Assembly (NCBI RefSeq): GCF_000348685.1
Contig: NZ_ANLA01000017.1
Location: 1 to 64,000 of the forward strand
Direction: 5' to 3'
Origin: Xanthomarina gelatinilytica
GTDB lineage: Bacteria > Bacteroidota > Bacteroidia > Flavobacteriales > Flavobacteriaceae
Length of the DNA: 64,000 nt
Shown here: in pieces, positions 42,534-53,028 of the stretch
How positions within the stretch are numbered: the stretch's first letter is position 1
Layout of the letters: each line of letters starts with the position of its first letter
The notes under the pieces: generated by a model
What the model was told of the DNA's origin: nothing
What the model saw: the letters and a program-made list of their open reading frames with translations, nothing else
Database searches by the model: none
Made by a program: the position numbers and the translations under genes

Positions 42534-44053
42534 TTGCCAGTAAAAGCTTCCCATTCAGCAAATGTATCTTCGTTCATAACCCGTTCCATTTTAACCTGTC
42601 CACCCTTCTTTTTATTATTGGCATTCCAGTCATAAAATGTTTCAGGACCTACCACTGTTACCCTTACACCTTTAAGCGCTTTACTTCTAGCTACTTTATA
42701 GTTTTTATTGGCCTCTTTTAAAAAGGAGTCCAAACTTGCTGCCATTTCTGTGGTATCCGGTTGCTTTATATCGCTACCCAAATACCAACAATGATAAAAC
42801 TCGCCATCTTCACAGCGTTTGGCACAAATAGTATATTCAGGGATTTTTGTTGAAAAGGTATCTTCCAAATGCTTGACGGCATCGTCCATTTTATTTACTG
42901 AAAGTTGTGACCCAACGGTATTCAAAAAGAATTTGGTACGACCAGTAATTTTTATTTCAGCTCGTTCTATATCGGTAAATTCTATAGTGTCGCCAATTAA
43001 ATAGCGCCATGCTCCACTAACAGTGCTTATTACCAGGATATAATCTTGGTTCAAGGACACTTCGGCCAAAGTTAATGCTGGAGCTTCTTGTAGCAAAGAA
43101 CCATCTTCATTAATGTACTCTGGCTTAAAAGGAACGAATTCAAAATAAATTCCTCCATCTGTTATTAACTGCATGGACGTGGTTTCCGGACGCATTTGAC
43201 AGGCAATAAAACCTTCGGAAGCCAAATAGGTATCTATAATGGTAACCGGTTGTCCCATAAGTGCATTGAAACTTTTCTCGTATGGTCCAAAGGCAACTCC
43301 TCCAGAAGTAAACACTTGCAAGTTTGGCCATATTTCATGAATATGGTTTAAATGATGATAGTCTATAACCTTTTCCAACATTAGCTCTATCCAAGAGGGA
43401 ATCCCACTTAAGGCTCCAATATCCCAATCTTTGGCGCGTTCGGCAATGGTTTGAACTCGTGTATCCCAATCATCTATTTTTGCAATTTCCTCTCCTGGTT
43501 TATAATATCCTTTAAACCAAAAAGGAATGTTACTGGCACTTATACCACTTATTTCACCTTCCAGATGATCATTTTTTTCTTTCAATTCTGTGGAGCTGCC
43601 AAGCATCATGATTTCCTTTTCAAAAAAATCTGTAGGTAAATTAAAATTGCTTAAGGCAAACACTTGTTTGATGCCAGCCTGCCTAATGGCTTCAATCATC
43701 TCATCAGTAACTGGGATGCGTTTGCTACTTTTTCCAGTGGTACCGGAACTTAAAGCGAAATATGAAGGTTTATCTGGCCAAGTTACATCTGTTTCTCCAT
43801 CATGTAATTTGTGCCACCAAGTTTCATGGATTTGATTGTAATCGAAATAAGGGATACTGTCAGCAAATTTCTTTTCTTGTTTTTCATGATCCAGAATGGC
43901 CTTGAAATTGTAATGTTTGCCAAATTGGGTGTTTTTTGCGCTCTCCAATAGGTTTTTTAAAACATTTTTTTGCTCTTCAACATGATTGGGCTCACCGGAA
44001 AACACATCTTTAGCATGAATAACACCTTTTATAATACTGCCTAATATTGCCAT
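42530..44053 (-). CDS. GH3 (auxin-responsive)-family acyl-adenylating enzyme
   Basis: A 507-residue member of the plant GH3-like branch of the ANL superfamily. The ATP-phosphate loop SSGTTGKSSKRIPVT (about 105) is intact, along with TSGGVAFGPYEKSF, DTYLASEGFIACQ and WRYLIGDTIEFTD. Such enzymes activate a carboxylic acid with ATP and couple it to an amine or amino acid. Bacterial substrates are unknown. It is monocistronic here, with an empty 170-bp gap upstream. Confidence 0.88.
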   Translation of the reverse strand: MAILGSIIKGVIHAKDVFSGEPNHVEEQKNVLKNLLESAKNTQFGKHYNFKAILDHEKQEKKFADSIPYFDYNQIHETWWHKLHDGETDVTWPDKPSYFALSSGTTGKSSKRIPVTDEMIEAIRQAGIKQVFALSNFNLPTDFFEKEIMMLGSSTELKEKNDHLEGEISGISASNIPFWFKGYYKPGEEIAKIDDWDTRVQTIAERAKDWDIGALSGIPSWIELMLEKVIDYHHLNHIHEIWPNLQVFTSGGVAFGPYEKSFNALMGQPVTIIDTYLASEGFIACQMRPETTSMQLITDGGIYFEFVPFKPEYINEDGSLLQEAPALTLAEVSLNQDYILVISTVSGAWRYLIGDTIEFTDIERAEIKITGRTKFFLNTVGSQLSVNKMDDAVKHLEDTFSTKIPEYTICAKRCEDGEFYHCWYLGSDIKQPDTTEMAASLDSFLKEANKNYKVARSKALKGVRVTVVGPETFYDWNANNKKKGGQVKMERVMNEDTFAEWEAFTGN

Positions 44054-44222
44054 ATTCAGTTTATTTTATGGATGTTAAAGTTATGGGATTAAATGGTTTC
44101 ATAAAAACCAAATGTGACCTAGATTGATAAAAAGGTTAATGCAATGAAACAATTCACAGCTCTGTTCTATATGGTTTTGAGTTATTTTTAAAAAACCACC
44201 AAAATACCATGGAACATTTTAA

Positions 44223-45359
44223 TTATAACACCATACATTTTTTAATGGTGGCTTCGTAAATGGCTTCATATTGAGGCACAATTTGATAGATATCAAAATT
44301 ACAGGCTTGTTTTTTGGCTTCTTCCTTAAATTTATTTAGCGTGGTTGCATCATTTAGTATGGAAAGGGCATTTTTGCTCATATCAGCAATATCACCAACA
44401 TTACTTAAATAACCTGAAACCCCATGAATGTTCACTTCCGGAATTCCTCCAGAATTACTGGATATAACTGGTACACCGGAAGCCATGGCTTCTAAGGCTG
44501 CCAATCCGAAACTTTCAGTTTCTGAAGGAAGTATAAACAGATCGGAATAGCATAAAATTCGGTCTATTTCATGACTGTTGCCAAAGAAAACCACTTTGTC
44601 TTCAATTCCCAATTGGGCACATAATTGTTCTGCTGGCTCTTTTTCAGGCCCTTCTCCTACCATCATTAACTTGGCAGGCATTTCCTTTTGAATGTTGTAA
44701 AACACCTTTATCACATCTGGAATGCGTTTTACCTTCCTAAAGTTGCTGATGTGAGTAATGATTTTTTCGTCTTCGTTTGCCAACAAATCTCGTTGACAAT
44801 CTGTAAAATGAGGTGTATGTTTTGCAATATCAATAAAGTTTGTAACAACGTGAATGTCGTTTTTAATATCAAATAACCTCAAGGTGTCTTTTTTTAGGCT
44901 TTCGGAAACTGAAGTTACGGCATCCGATTTATTGATACTAAAAGTAACTGCTGTTTTATAAAAGGGATGACTCCCAACCAAGGTTATGTCTGTACCATGA
45001 AGGGTTGTTACTATGGGCAAGTATATACCTTCTTCCTGTAACATTTTTTTTGCCATGTAAGCAGCATAGGCATGTGGAATGGCATAATGTACATGTAGGA
45101 CTTCTATTTTATGAAGCTTTACCATGTCAACCAATTTACTGGTTAGTGCCAATTCGTAAGGTTGATAGTGAAACAAAGGATACTCTGGAACTGTCACCTC
45201 ATGAAAATGTACATGACTTCCCAAAAGTTCCAATCTTACGGGTTGTTTGTAAGTAATAAAGTGTACTTCGTGACCTCTTTTAGAGAGCTCGATTCCAAGT
45301 TCTGTAGCAACTACACCACTTCCTCCAAAGGTTGGATAACAAACAATTCCTATTTTCAT
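44223..45359 (-). CDS. bshA: N-acetyl-alpha-D-glucosaminyl L-malate synthase (bacillithiol pathway)
   Basis: A 378-residue GT4 glycosyltransferase whose opening, [16 protein letters not shown], and later [12 protein letters not shown]-type loop, [25 protein letters not shown] and [16 protein letters not shown] match BshA closely. It transfers GlcNAc from UDP-GlcNAc to L-malate, the first step of bacillithiol synthesis. bshB and bshC are not in this window. It sits downstream of the GH3-beta-lactamase gene on the same strand. Confidence 0.93.
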   Translation of the reverse strand: MKIGIVCYPTFGGSGVVATELGIELSKRGHEVHFITYKQPVRLELLGSHVHFHEVTVPEYPLFHYQPYELALTSKLVDMVKLHKIEVLHVHYAIPHAYAAYMAKKMLQEEGIYLPIVTTLHGTDITLVGSHPFYKTAVTFSINKSDAVTSVSESLKKDTLRLFDIKNDIHVVTNFIDIAKHTPHFTDCQRDLLANEDEKIITHISNFRKVKRIPDVIKVFYNIQKEMPAKLMMVGEGPEKEPAEQLCAQLGIEDKVVFFGNSHEIDRILCYSDLFILPSETESFGLAALEAMASGVPVISSNSGGIPEVNIHGVSGYLSNVGDIADMSKNALSILNDATTLNKFKEEAKKQACNFDIYQIVPQYEAIYEATIKKCMVL

Positions 45360-45416
45360 TTTTTAAGTTTTTAAGTGTTTAAAGTGTGTAACCTTGACAA
45401 AACTTTAAGTACTTCA

Positions 45417-48332
45417 TTAATCTATAATCGCTTCGTAAATTAAGCGTTGAATATCTGTTCTTATGTTTTCTTTTAGCAACAAATTAGAATCTGCTTTAGG
45501 ATAGGTTCTATTTGCCAAAAACACATATACTATTTCTTCTTCTGGGTCTGCCCAAGCATAGGTTCCAGTAAAACCGGAATGTCCAAAACTGGTCATGGAT
45601 ACACAACCACAGGTTGGACCTTCGTCTCCTAATTGAGGCTTGTCGAAACCTATACCACGTCTGTTGTCTTTGTCACAAAAGTAACACGTATTAAACTCAT
45701 CTACTGTGTCTGGTTTAAAATATCGTTTGCCTCCATAAAATCCTTTTTGCAAGAACAACTGCATGATTTTAGCCACATCGTTGGCATTGCTAAATATGCC
45801 TGCATGACCTCCTACTCCATTTTGCATGGCTGCTCCCATATCGTGAACATAACCATGAACTTCTTGGTACCTGTAATAATCGTCTATTTCTGTTGGTACA
45901 ATTTTTTTGCCACTAAATTTGTTATACGGATTATAGGTGGTATAATTTGCACCCAAAGATTCGTAAAAATGTGTTTGTACCAACTCGTCCAGTCCTTTGT
46001 CGTAATAAGTTTCAATATATTTCTTTAAAATGTAATATGGTAAATCGCTATATCTGTAACGCTCTCGATCCAAAAGATCTGTTTCCAATATTATTTTTTG
46101 AATTGAATCTTGATAATCGGTTCGCATGTATAAATTGTTTGCAATTTTCACACTGAATTTTTTACTGGGTTCTTTTCTGTAATATTTTGGGTCTGGATGT
46201 TTGGTAGAATCCAGCGTAGCATAATAAAATGGTATCCATGGTTTTAGTCTGGCGTAATGCGATAGCATCTTTTTTAAAGTGATGTTCTTTTTATTGGAAT
46301 TGGCATATTCTGGAAGGATATCAGATAGTTTTGAATCCAATGAAACGATACCATTTTCCTCAAGCTCCATTAACAAAGGTAAAGTTGCCAAGATTTTAGT
46401 TAGTGAAGCCACATCGTAAATATCGTCGAAGCTTACAGGTTCTGAGCCTCTGTCGTAAGTATGTGTGCCAAAATTCTTATTATAAACAATTTTACCTTTT
46501 CTGGCCACCAATAACTGAATTCCAGGTGTCATTTTCTTGTCTATGGCATATTGAGCAATGGAATCAAGCTTTTTAAGTTTTTCACTACTCATGCCTACAC
46601 GTTCTGGTAAACCATAATTTAAACGGGATAGATTTGATAAGGCAATGCCATCTCCAGCATGAAAGCCGTTACCAACAGAAACAGGCAACACACCTTTTGC
46701 GGAAATGGCGCCAAATATTAATTGAGCCGATTTTTGCTGGGCAATTTCGCTATTTTGATAACTTACTACTATACTTTCAAAATTTTCAACCGTAGATAAA
46801 TTCAGTAAGGCATAAGGTTTTACAAACAAATCCAGAATCACGTTGTTGGTTCTTGCAATTTCGTATAACCAAACCAATTCCTTATCTGAAAAGGCATAAT
46901 CTTTCCATGGCGAATCGTTGGATCGATGAAATCCAACGATAACGGTGTTGTAGGCAGATAATTTGGTTATCAACTCATCCAGATTGTCGGCAGACACCTC
47001 ATGCACTTTGGTGTATTTTTGTAATTCTTTTAGAAATATAGAGCCATCATCGTCTCCCATTTGCACATAAGCAATCTTCTTTTTTTCCAATTTTCTTATT
47101 GGAAGGACCTCGTCTTTGTTTTTTAGAACGGTTATGGCATTTTCAAAAAGGATTTCAGAAAGTGTTTCGTCTTTAATTCTGTTTAAATCTTCAATTAAAT
47201 GTTTGGTTTCAATAGGTTTATATTTGTTTAAGCCCACTTTATATTTGGCTTGAAGGATTTTTTTTACTGAATGCGACAAACGCTCTTCGGTTACAATACC
47301 AGCATCATATGCTTCCATGATTTTTGTTATGGCTTTAGGAACATCTTCAGAAATCAAGAGCACATCGTTTCCTGCCAAAAAAGCAGCGAGATCTATGTCT
47401 CCAGGCAAACTGAAATTGGAAGCTCCTTTCATGTTTAGAGCATCTGTATATATCAAGCCTTGAAACTGTAAGGAATCTTTTAATATATCTGTGACTATAT
47501 GATGTGACAAAGATGAAGGAACTCCTTCTTGTGGCTCCAAAGCAGGAACGTTTAAGTGGGCAACCATCACACTGGACAATCCTTGTTTTATTAATGATCT
47601 ATACGGATATAATTCTACCGAATCTATTCGTTTTTCATCAAAATGTATGGTTGGCAAGGTTTTATGCGAGTCACTATCTGTATCTCCATGACCTGGAAAA
47701 TGCTTGGCATTGGCCAATACGCCAGCCTCTTGCATACCTTTCATAAAAGCTAAGGCTTTGTTGGTAACATTGTCCCTATCTTCCCCAAAAGACCTGTTCC
47801 CAATTATGGGGTTTATAGGGTTGGTATTGATGTCAACCACAGGTGCAAAATTAAAATGAACCCCTAAACGCTTACAGTGTTCTCCCAATTGTTTTCCTAC
47901 TTGTTCAATAAGGCTATTATCTGTTATGGCTCCAAGGGTCATGTTCCACGGAAACGCATAAGTATTTTCCAATCTCATGCTTAAACCCCATTCGGCATCC
48001 ATACCTATCAACAAAGGTATTTTAGAGGCATCCTGAAATATATTGTTTATCCTAGCCTGACTCATTGGATCCCCTTTTGAAAAAATAATCCCTCCAATGT
48101 GGTGGTTGGTTATTAATTGACTGATTAGGTTTTCATGTGCCAAACCTTGATTGGAAAAAGCCTGTACCATAAAAAGCTGTCCTATTTTTTCTTCCAAACT
48201 CATCTGATTGTACAAACTATCAACCCATTTTTGTTGCGCTTCGGCATCCTTGGTAATTAGAGGGTTTGTTGTTTGTGAGAACAGGCTCCAAGAGGTACAT
48301 AAAAAAAATATCAGATATAATAAGTGGCGCAT
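45417..48332 (-). CDS. GH3 beta-N-acetylhexosaminidase fused to a serine beta-lactamase-like domain
   Basis: A 971-residue exported protein with a signal peptide ending near LFSQ. Residues about 30-560 are GH3 of NagZ type: KHFPGHGDTDSDSH (about 210) holds the catalytic His/Asp dyad and YTDALNMKG (about 295) the nucleophile Asp. Residues about 590-971 are a class C beta-lactamase/penicillin-binding-like domain with SLTK (about 641) and GHSGFTG. The combination should trim peptidoglycan sugars and peptides in the periplasm. This fusion is recurrent in Bacteroidota. Confidence 0.92.
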   Translation of the reverse strand: MRHLLYLIFFLCTSWSLFSQTTNPLITKDAEAQQKWVDSLYNQMSLEEKIGQLFMVQAFSNQGLAHENLISQLITNHHIGGIIFSKGDPMSQARINNIFQDASKIPLLIGMDAEWGLSMRLENTYAFPWNMTLGAITDNSLIEQVGKQLGEHCKRLGVHFNFAPVVDINTNPINPIIGNRSFGEDRDNVTNKALAFMKGMQEAGVLANAKHFPGHGDTDSDSHKTLPTIHFDEKRIDSVELYPYRSLIKQGLSSVMVAHLNVPALEPQEGVPSSLSHHIVTDILKDSLQFQGLIYTDALNMKGASNFSLPGDIDLAAFLAGNDVLLISEDVPKAITKIMEAYDAGIVTEERLSHSVKKILQAKYKVGLNKYKPIETKHLIEDLNRIKDETLSEILFENAITVLKNKDEVLPIRKLEKKKIAYVQMGDDDGSIFLKELQKYTKVHEVSADNLDELITKLSAYNTVIVGFHRSNDSPWKDYAFSDKELVWLYEIARTNNVILDLFVKPYALLNLSTVENFESIVVSYQNSEIAQQKSAQLIFGAISAKGVLPVSVGNGFHAGDGIALSNLSRLNYGLPERVGMSSEKLKKLDSIAQYAIDKKMTPGIQLLVARKGKIVYNKNFGTHTYDRGSEPVSFDDIYDVASLTKILATLPLLMELEENGIVSLDSKLSDILPEYANSNKKNITLKKMLSHYARLKPWIPFYYATLDSTKHPDPKYYRKEPSKKFSVKIANNLYMRTDYQDSIQKIILETDLLDRERYRYSDLPYYILKKYIETYYDKGLDELVQTHFYESLGANYTTYNPYNKFSGKKIVPTEIDDYYRYQEVHGYVHDMGAAMQNGVGGHAGIFSNANDVAKIMQLFLQKGFYGGKRYFKPDTVDEFNTCYFCDKDNRRGIGFDKPQLGDEGPTCGCVSMTSFGHSGFTGTYAWADPEEEIVYVFLANRTYPKADSNLLLKENIRTDIQRLIYEAIID

Positions 48333-48524
48333 ATATTTATACTTTGAGAAGCTATTTACGGTTATGTTTTAAAACTATGCCAAAATAGTACTTTTAGAAA
48401 GAAGATTAAAAGACTTTAAGATAGATTTATAAAGATAATATTAACCACACAAACGTTGTTAAGTCATTTTTTATTTTCAAATTCAAAAAATTACTCTCTC
48501 TCTCGTTTTATGAACTTCTTTTAG

Positions 48525-48532
48525 TACTTTTG
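48525..48532 (+). promoter_or_regulatory. Bacteroidota -7 box TACTTTTG
   Basis: A TAnnTTTG match 52 bp before the small lipoprotein gene, in an otherwise empty 252-bp divergent gap (48333-48584). Confidence 0.4.
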
Positions 48533-48584
48533 AATAATTATTTGATTAAAACTTTTACCATCCTTTTTTATTTAAAAATTATAT

Positions 48585-48956
48585 ATGAAATATTTTTCTG
48601 GTTTTTTGTTGCTCTTATTGTTCACTGGTTGTTATGAAGTTGAACGTCATTGCGAAAACTTTCAAACAGGCACCTTTTACAGTGAAATAACCATAGATGG
48701 TAAGGTTTACAGATCGGAATTTACAAGAACCAAAGACCTTCAAATTGAAACGTATAATAACAAAGTGGACTCGTCTCAGGTAAGATGGATCAACGACTGC
48801 GAAGTTGTTTTTAAAACCATCAACCCTAAAAGTATGGCAGAAGAAAAGGACATCCACTTAAAGATATTAGTGACTACCGATTCCACTTACACCTTTGAAT
48901 ATTCGTATGTTGGAGAAAAAACCAAACAAAAAGGGATTGCAACAAAAATAAAGTAA
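48585..48956 (+). CDS. small lipoprotein, unknown function
   Basis: A 123-residue protein with lipobox FTGC (Cys16) and a compact beta-rich body containing CENFQTGTF, RWINDCEVVFKTINP and TFEYSYVG. I recognise it as a conserved Flavobacteriia-type lipoprotein; relatives have sometimes been mislabelled 'DNA topoisomerase IV', for which there is no sequence support. The terC gene begins 1 base after its stop. Confidence 0.75.
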   Translation: MKYFSGFLLLLLFTGCYEVERHCENFQTGTFYSEITIDGKVYRSEFTRTKDLQIETYNNKVDSSQVRWINDCEVVFKTINPKSMAEEKDIHLKILVTTDSTYTFEYSYVGEKTKQKGIATKIK

Positions 48957-48957
48957 G

Positions 48958-49755
48958 ATGTTAGAGTTTTTATTATCTGGAGATGCCATCATGGCGTTGT
49001 TAACATTAACATTTCTGGAAATTATTCTAGGAATAGACAATATTGTTTTCATTTCTATTGCTGCCAATAAACTCCCGGAACATCAAAGGGCCAAGGCTAC
49101 AAATATTGGACTTATTTTGGCTATGGTTCAAAGAATCATCCTCTTGTTTTTTGTTTCTTTTTTAATTGGCCTTAAAGAACCTTTTTATACCGTTGAAACC
49201 AGCTGGTTACATATTGGTATTAGTGGTCAGGCTATTATTCTGTTTTTAGGTGGCTTGTTTTTAATTTATAAAAGCACGTCTGAAATTAGGGAAAAAGTAG
49301 AAACTCCGTCTCATGATGAAGATCAAGTAAAAGGCAAGAAAATCAAATCTCTATCCCAAGCCATTACACAAATCTTGATTATAGACTTTATTTTTTCCAT
49401 AGATTCCATTTTAACTGCTGTTGGAATGACCAATGGCTTGCATCCAAACCATAATTATGCATTGGTATTAATGATTATTGCTGTGGTTATTTCAATTATC
49501 ATCATGATTGTTTTTGCAAACCCAATTAGAAAGTTTATTGATGAACATCCAAGTATGCAAATCTTGGGCTTGGCATTTTTAATTCTAATTGGTTTTATGC
49601 TTATTACAGAAGCAGCTCACTTATCTGAAACATCCATTTTTGATCAAACTGTTGGAGCCATCCCTAAAGGATATCTGTATTTTGCGATAGCGTTCTCTTT
49701 ATTTGTGGAATTTCTAAATTTTAAAATGCAGAAAAAACGATTAAGTAATAAATAA
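48958..49755 (+). CDS. TerC family integral membrane protein
   Basis: A 265-residue protein with about seven membrane helices and the TerC acidic motifs FLEIILGIDNIVFIS (helix 1) and LIIDFIFSIDSILTAVGMT. These glutamates and aspartates probably bind a divalent metal, and members export manganese or confer tellurite tolerance. Likely co-transcribed with the preceding lipoprotein. Confidence 0.92.
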   Translation: MLEFLLSGDAIMALLTLTFLEIILGIDNIVFISIAANKLPEHQRAKATNIGLILAMVQRIILLFFVSFLIGLKEPFYTVETSWLHIGISGQAIILFLGGLFLIYKSTSEIREKVETPSHDEDQVKGKKIKSLSQAITQILIIDFIFSIDSILTAVGMTNGLHPNHNYALVLMIIAVVISIIIMIVFANPIRKFIDEHPSMQILGLAFLILIGFMLITEAAHLSETSIFDQTVGAIPKGYLYFAIAFSLFVEFLNFKMQKKRLSNK

Positions 49756-49771
49756 GCTTCTTTCAATATAG

Positions 49772-49808
49772 AAAAAGACCATTCACAAATACGGAATGGT
49801 CTTTTTTT
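49772..49808. terminator. bidirectional hairpin terminator
   Basis: A 13-bp stem (AAAAAGACCATTC with GAATGGTCTTTTT) between the convergent terC and CUB/FN3 protein genes. Confidence 0.85.
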
Positions 49809-49829
49809 GTTTTAAAGGTTTTTAAAGGT

Positions 49830-52799
49830 TTATCTTTTAATTATTTTATGGGTTGTTATATTCCCATTTACTGCAGATCTTAAGAAATAAGCTCCTTGGC
49901 TTAAACTGGAAAAATCCAGGGTAACCTCCATGGTTTTTGGACTTAAGTCCATAACCTTTTGACCAAGCATGTTTATAACTTCTATGGAATCTATATTTTG
50001 TTTAGCATTTACATGTAACAATCCTGTGGTTGGATTTGGATAATAATTGAATTGAGTAGCCGAAAATTCATCTACAGACAAAGCGCCACAAGTTACATTG
50101 GCAATCCAACCTGTTTCGGTAACACTTCCATCTGAAGTGAAAACCATGGTCAGAGCACCAGACGCATCCGAGGATGTAAAAGCATCACCTACAGAAAGTA
50201 AACTTGTTGCTACAGAAGGGACCCCTCCATCACCACTTTCTTCACCACATAAAGTTTGGGCCAATACTGGAAATGTTGCATCAGGTCCATCATAAATAGT
50301 TAAATAATCCCAACAACCATCTTGAGTACCGGTACCTGTTGCCGATTCAATATCCACATAGGTAAAGGTAATGGTTACATACTCTCCTGCCACATCAGGT
50401 GTTATGGTAGTGGTAGTGCTCTCGTTTACGGCATAGTTTCCTGAAACACCTCCAGAGTCCACAAATGTGCCACCACATACAGGTGGTGCTGCTTCAGTGG
50501 TGAAAGTGTCTAAATCTGTTGCAGACATGCCTGCTGTATCACAATCAGCCATAATGTAAGCATCATATGTGGTTGCAGCCATTAATCCTGTGGCTGTAGC
50601 AGTATTTGTTCCAAAAGGCACATTTTCGGTATAAACAGGTGTTGCTATTTGTGGATCATCTCCATTATTAAACACGCTAAACACATAACCATTGCTGGCA
50701 TTGGCTGTTTCATCCCAAGCATAGGTTGCCGTAGTATCTGTAGTTGCTGTATTGGTGAAAGTTCCTGGCGTTACACAACTTGGTGGTGGCCCACAAGTAA
50801 CATCTGCCAACCAACCTGTTTCTTGAATGCTTGTATCGGAAGTGAACACAAAAGTTAATGCTCCTGAAGCATCCGTAGAAGTAAACGACATACCAATGGA
50901 CAACAAACTACTTCCCACAGATGGAACACCCCCATCTCCACTCTCTTCACCACAAAGTGTTTGAGCCAAAACAGGATAGCTTGTATCTGGACCGTTATAA
51001 ACAGTTAAGAAATCCCAACAACCATCTTGTGTTCCAGTTCCTGTAGACGATTCAATATCCACATAGGTAAACGTCACTGTAACAACATCTCCAGGGTTGT
51101 CTGGGGTTATAGTGGTTATGGTATTTTCGTTAGGTAGATATGGCCCGGTGGCACCACCAAGATCTGCATATGTACCACCACAAACAGGAGGCGCTATGTC
51201 TGTTTCAAAAGTTAAGGAAATGGCATTAGACAGACCATTTGTATCGCAATCTGCCGTTATATAAGCATCGTACATGGTTTGAGCCATCAATGGTGTGGCT
51301 GTAGCTGTTAGAGTTCCTGAAGCTATGTTTTCTGTATAAACCGGAGTGTCAGTAAGAGGGTCATCTCCAGCGTTAAAAACACTAAAGATATAACCATTGG
51401 AAGCGCCTGTTACTGCATCCCAAGAAAATGTGGCTGACGTATCTGTTATGGTTCCTGCAACAAAATTTACAGGGTCTGGACAGGAAATAAGCAAGCTTAA
51501 CTCAAAATCGAAAGCAGCAGCATCATTGGCATCATCCCATTCTATGAGGTAGGTTGTTCCACTGACCACAGGAATGACCAATGTGGACGTGTTATTGGCA
51601 CCTGAATTGTCATCGGAGGCAATACAGGTTAAATTCATACAATCATTGTTATAAACCGAAACCCTGGTATCTATACCAGAATTTGAAGCTAAATCTGATG
51701 TAATTGTCAAATCCCCTGAATTCGTTGCCGTATACCTATACCATTCGGCATTGGTTGCTCCAGTTAAGCAAACATTGGAAGCTCCTGTACTTGAATTTGA
51801 AGGTCCGTTTGAATTTATAATCCCTAAACCAATGGTAATGGCATCGTCACATACAAAATTGTTATCTATTCCTATAGGACCATCTATAGTAAACATACCC
51901 AACTCAGCATTGTTACTATTTACGGTTCCAACAGCAGTTGCTGTTCCTGTGGATACATCTACAGTATAAATATTGTTTACACCTCCTCCAATATATCCAG
52001 CCATATATAAGGTATTGGATACAGGGTCTACATCTGCTTCTTGAGCAAAGGAAATATCCACTCCTAAAGGCCCCACCAATGTAGCAGCTCCTGTACTTGG
52101 GTTAAGGGTATAAAAATTGTCATTACCTATATCTGCCATGTAAATAATGCCGTTATTATCAATGGCAATCCAAATTCCTAGAGTGGTACCTGTAGGCCCT
52201 ACCAAAGTTAATGCACCTGTACTTAAGTTTAAAGTGTACAAGTTGGTAGTGGTTCCATCAGTTGTAAGTGCATACATGGTAGAGTTGGTTTTATTCCATG
52301 ACAAGCCAGAATATGTTACTCCTGCAGCAGCTCCAGTAAGCGGTGCCACAACAGTTATGGCTCCAGTATCTGGATCTATGGACAGCAAATTGGCATTGGT
52401 GGTTTCCAAAGCATACAAGGTTCCGGTAACATCGAAATCGGAAGCATAGATGTCGTTTGGAATTGTTGCAATATTGGAAATATTAAAAGGACCTGTTAGA
52501 GGAAAACTCCCATAAACCCCACCGTTTCTAACATCTAAAGCATAAACATCGCCAGTGGCTCTAAATGTGCTGTTTGATATTTCTGAAGACTGGTAATAAT
52601 TCTTTAAAATCTGCTTTTCTTCTTTACTGAGTAAATTAGTAGGCTCCCTTTCAGCCATATTGCTGACGGATTGAACTTTTTCCAAAACCTTTTCCACTTC
52701 GGTAGGAAGGTAGGATTCTCTGGCTGTTTGCGCATAAACTGACGTAACAAATAACGTAACTGTAAGCATAAACAGCTGTTTTAATGTAGTATTTTTCAT
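49830..52799 (-). CDS. T9SS-exported CUB/FN3 protein with N-terminal propeller-like region
   Basis: A 989-residue secreted protein. The ATG at 52799 (KNTTLKQLFML) gives a proper signal peptide; a further 19 residues upstream are possible but would hide it. Residues about 60-310 form a propeller-like region with repeated YTLNPSTGAATLVG-type strands. Next come a pre-peptidase-like beta sandwich (YRYTATNSGDLTITSD), then two tandem FN3 plus CUB modules, each CUB with QDGCWDFLTVYNGPD or QDGCWDYLTIYDGPD. A type A T9SS sorting domain (YYPNPTTGLLHVN to HKIIKR) ends it. It is probably surface-bound or secreted; no catalytic site is seen. Confidence 0.85.
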   Translation of the reverse strand: MKNTTLKQLFMLTVTLFVTSVYAQTARESYLPTEVEKVLEKVQSVSNMAEREPTNLLSKEEKQILKNYYQSSEISNSTFRATGDVYALDVRNGGVYGSFPLTGPFNISNIATIPNDIYASDFDVTGTLYALETTNANLLSIDPDTGAITVVAPLTGAAAGVTYSGLSWNKTNSTMYALTTDGTTTNLYTLNLSTGALTLVGPTGTTLGIWIAIDNNGIIYMADIGNDNFYTLNPSTGAATLVGPLGVDISFAQEADVDPVSNTLYMAGYIGGGVNNIYTVDVSTGTATAVGTVNSNNAELGMFTIDGPIGIDNNFVCDDAITIGLGIINSNGPSNSSTGASNVCLTGATNAEWYRYTATNSGDLTITSDLASNSGIDTRVSVYNNDCMNLTCIASDDNSGANNTSTLVIPVVSGTTYLIEWDDANDAAAFDFELSLLISCPDPVNFVAGTITDTSATFSWDAVTGASNGYIFSVFNAGDDPLTDTPVYTENIASGTLTATATPLMAQTMYDAYITADCDTNGLSNAISLTFETDIAPPVCGGTYADLGGATGPYLPNENTITTITPDNPGDVVTVTFTYVDIESSTGTGTQDGCWDFLTVYNGPDTSYPVLAQTLCGEESGDGGVPSVGSSLLSIGMSFTSTDASGALTFVFTSDTSIQETGWLADVTCGPPPSCVTPGTFTNTATTDTTATYAWDETANASNGYVFSVFNNGDDPQIATPVYTENVPFGTNTATATGLMAATTYDAYIMADCDTAGMSATDLDTFTTEAAPPVCGGTFVDSGGVSGNYAVNESTTTTITPDVAGEYVTITFTYVDIESATGTGTQDGCWDYLTIYDGPDATFPVLAQTLCGEESGDGGVPSVATSLLSVGDAFTSSDASGALTMVFTSDGSVTETGWIANVTCGALSVDEFSATQFNYYPNPTTGLLHVNAKQNIDSIEVINMLGQKVMDLSPKTMEVTLDFSSLSQGAYFLRSAVNGNITTHKIIKR

Positions 52800-52979
52800 A
52801 AAAAATAAGGATTGATTAACACCTAAAAATACAAAACAAAACCTAATAAACATCATTTTAATGGAAAATGCATGAGGTTAAGTTATTAACAATTAAGGAA
52901 TTGAGCCCTGTAGCAGTTTTTTTATAAAGATTTGCATTCCTTATTTTACATGATTTATTCAGTTTAAGTGAAGAATAAA

Positions 52980-53008
52980 AAAAGTCTGGTTAAATTAACC
53001 AGACTTTT
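52980..53008 (-). terminator. hairpin terminator behind parC
   Basis: AAAAGTCTGGTTAA and TTAACCAGACTTTT are perfectly complementary (inner pairs open to make a loop) with A/T runs outside, 21 bp beyond the parC stop. The rest of the 172-bp gap is empty. Confidence 0.75.
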
Positions 53009-53028
53009 AATAAACCTTAATGATGAAT

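Noticed and set aside
48585-48956. Annotation as DNA topoisomerase IV
   Set aside because: The protein is a 123-residue lipoprotein with no topoisomerase motif; the real topoisomerase IV genes are at 53029-58030.
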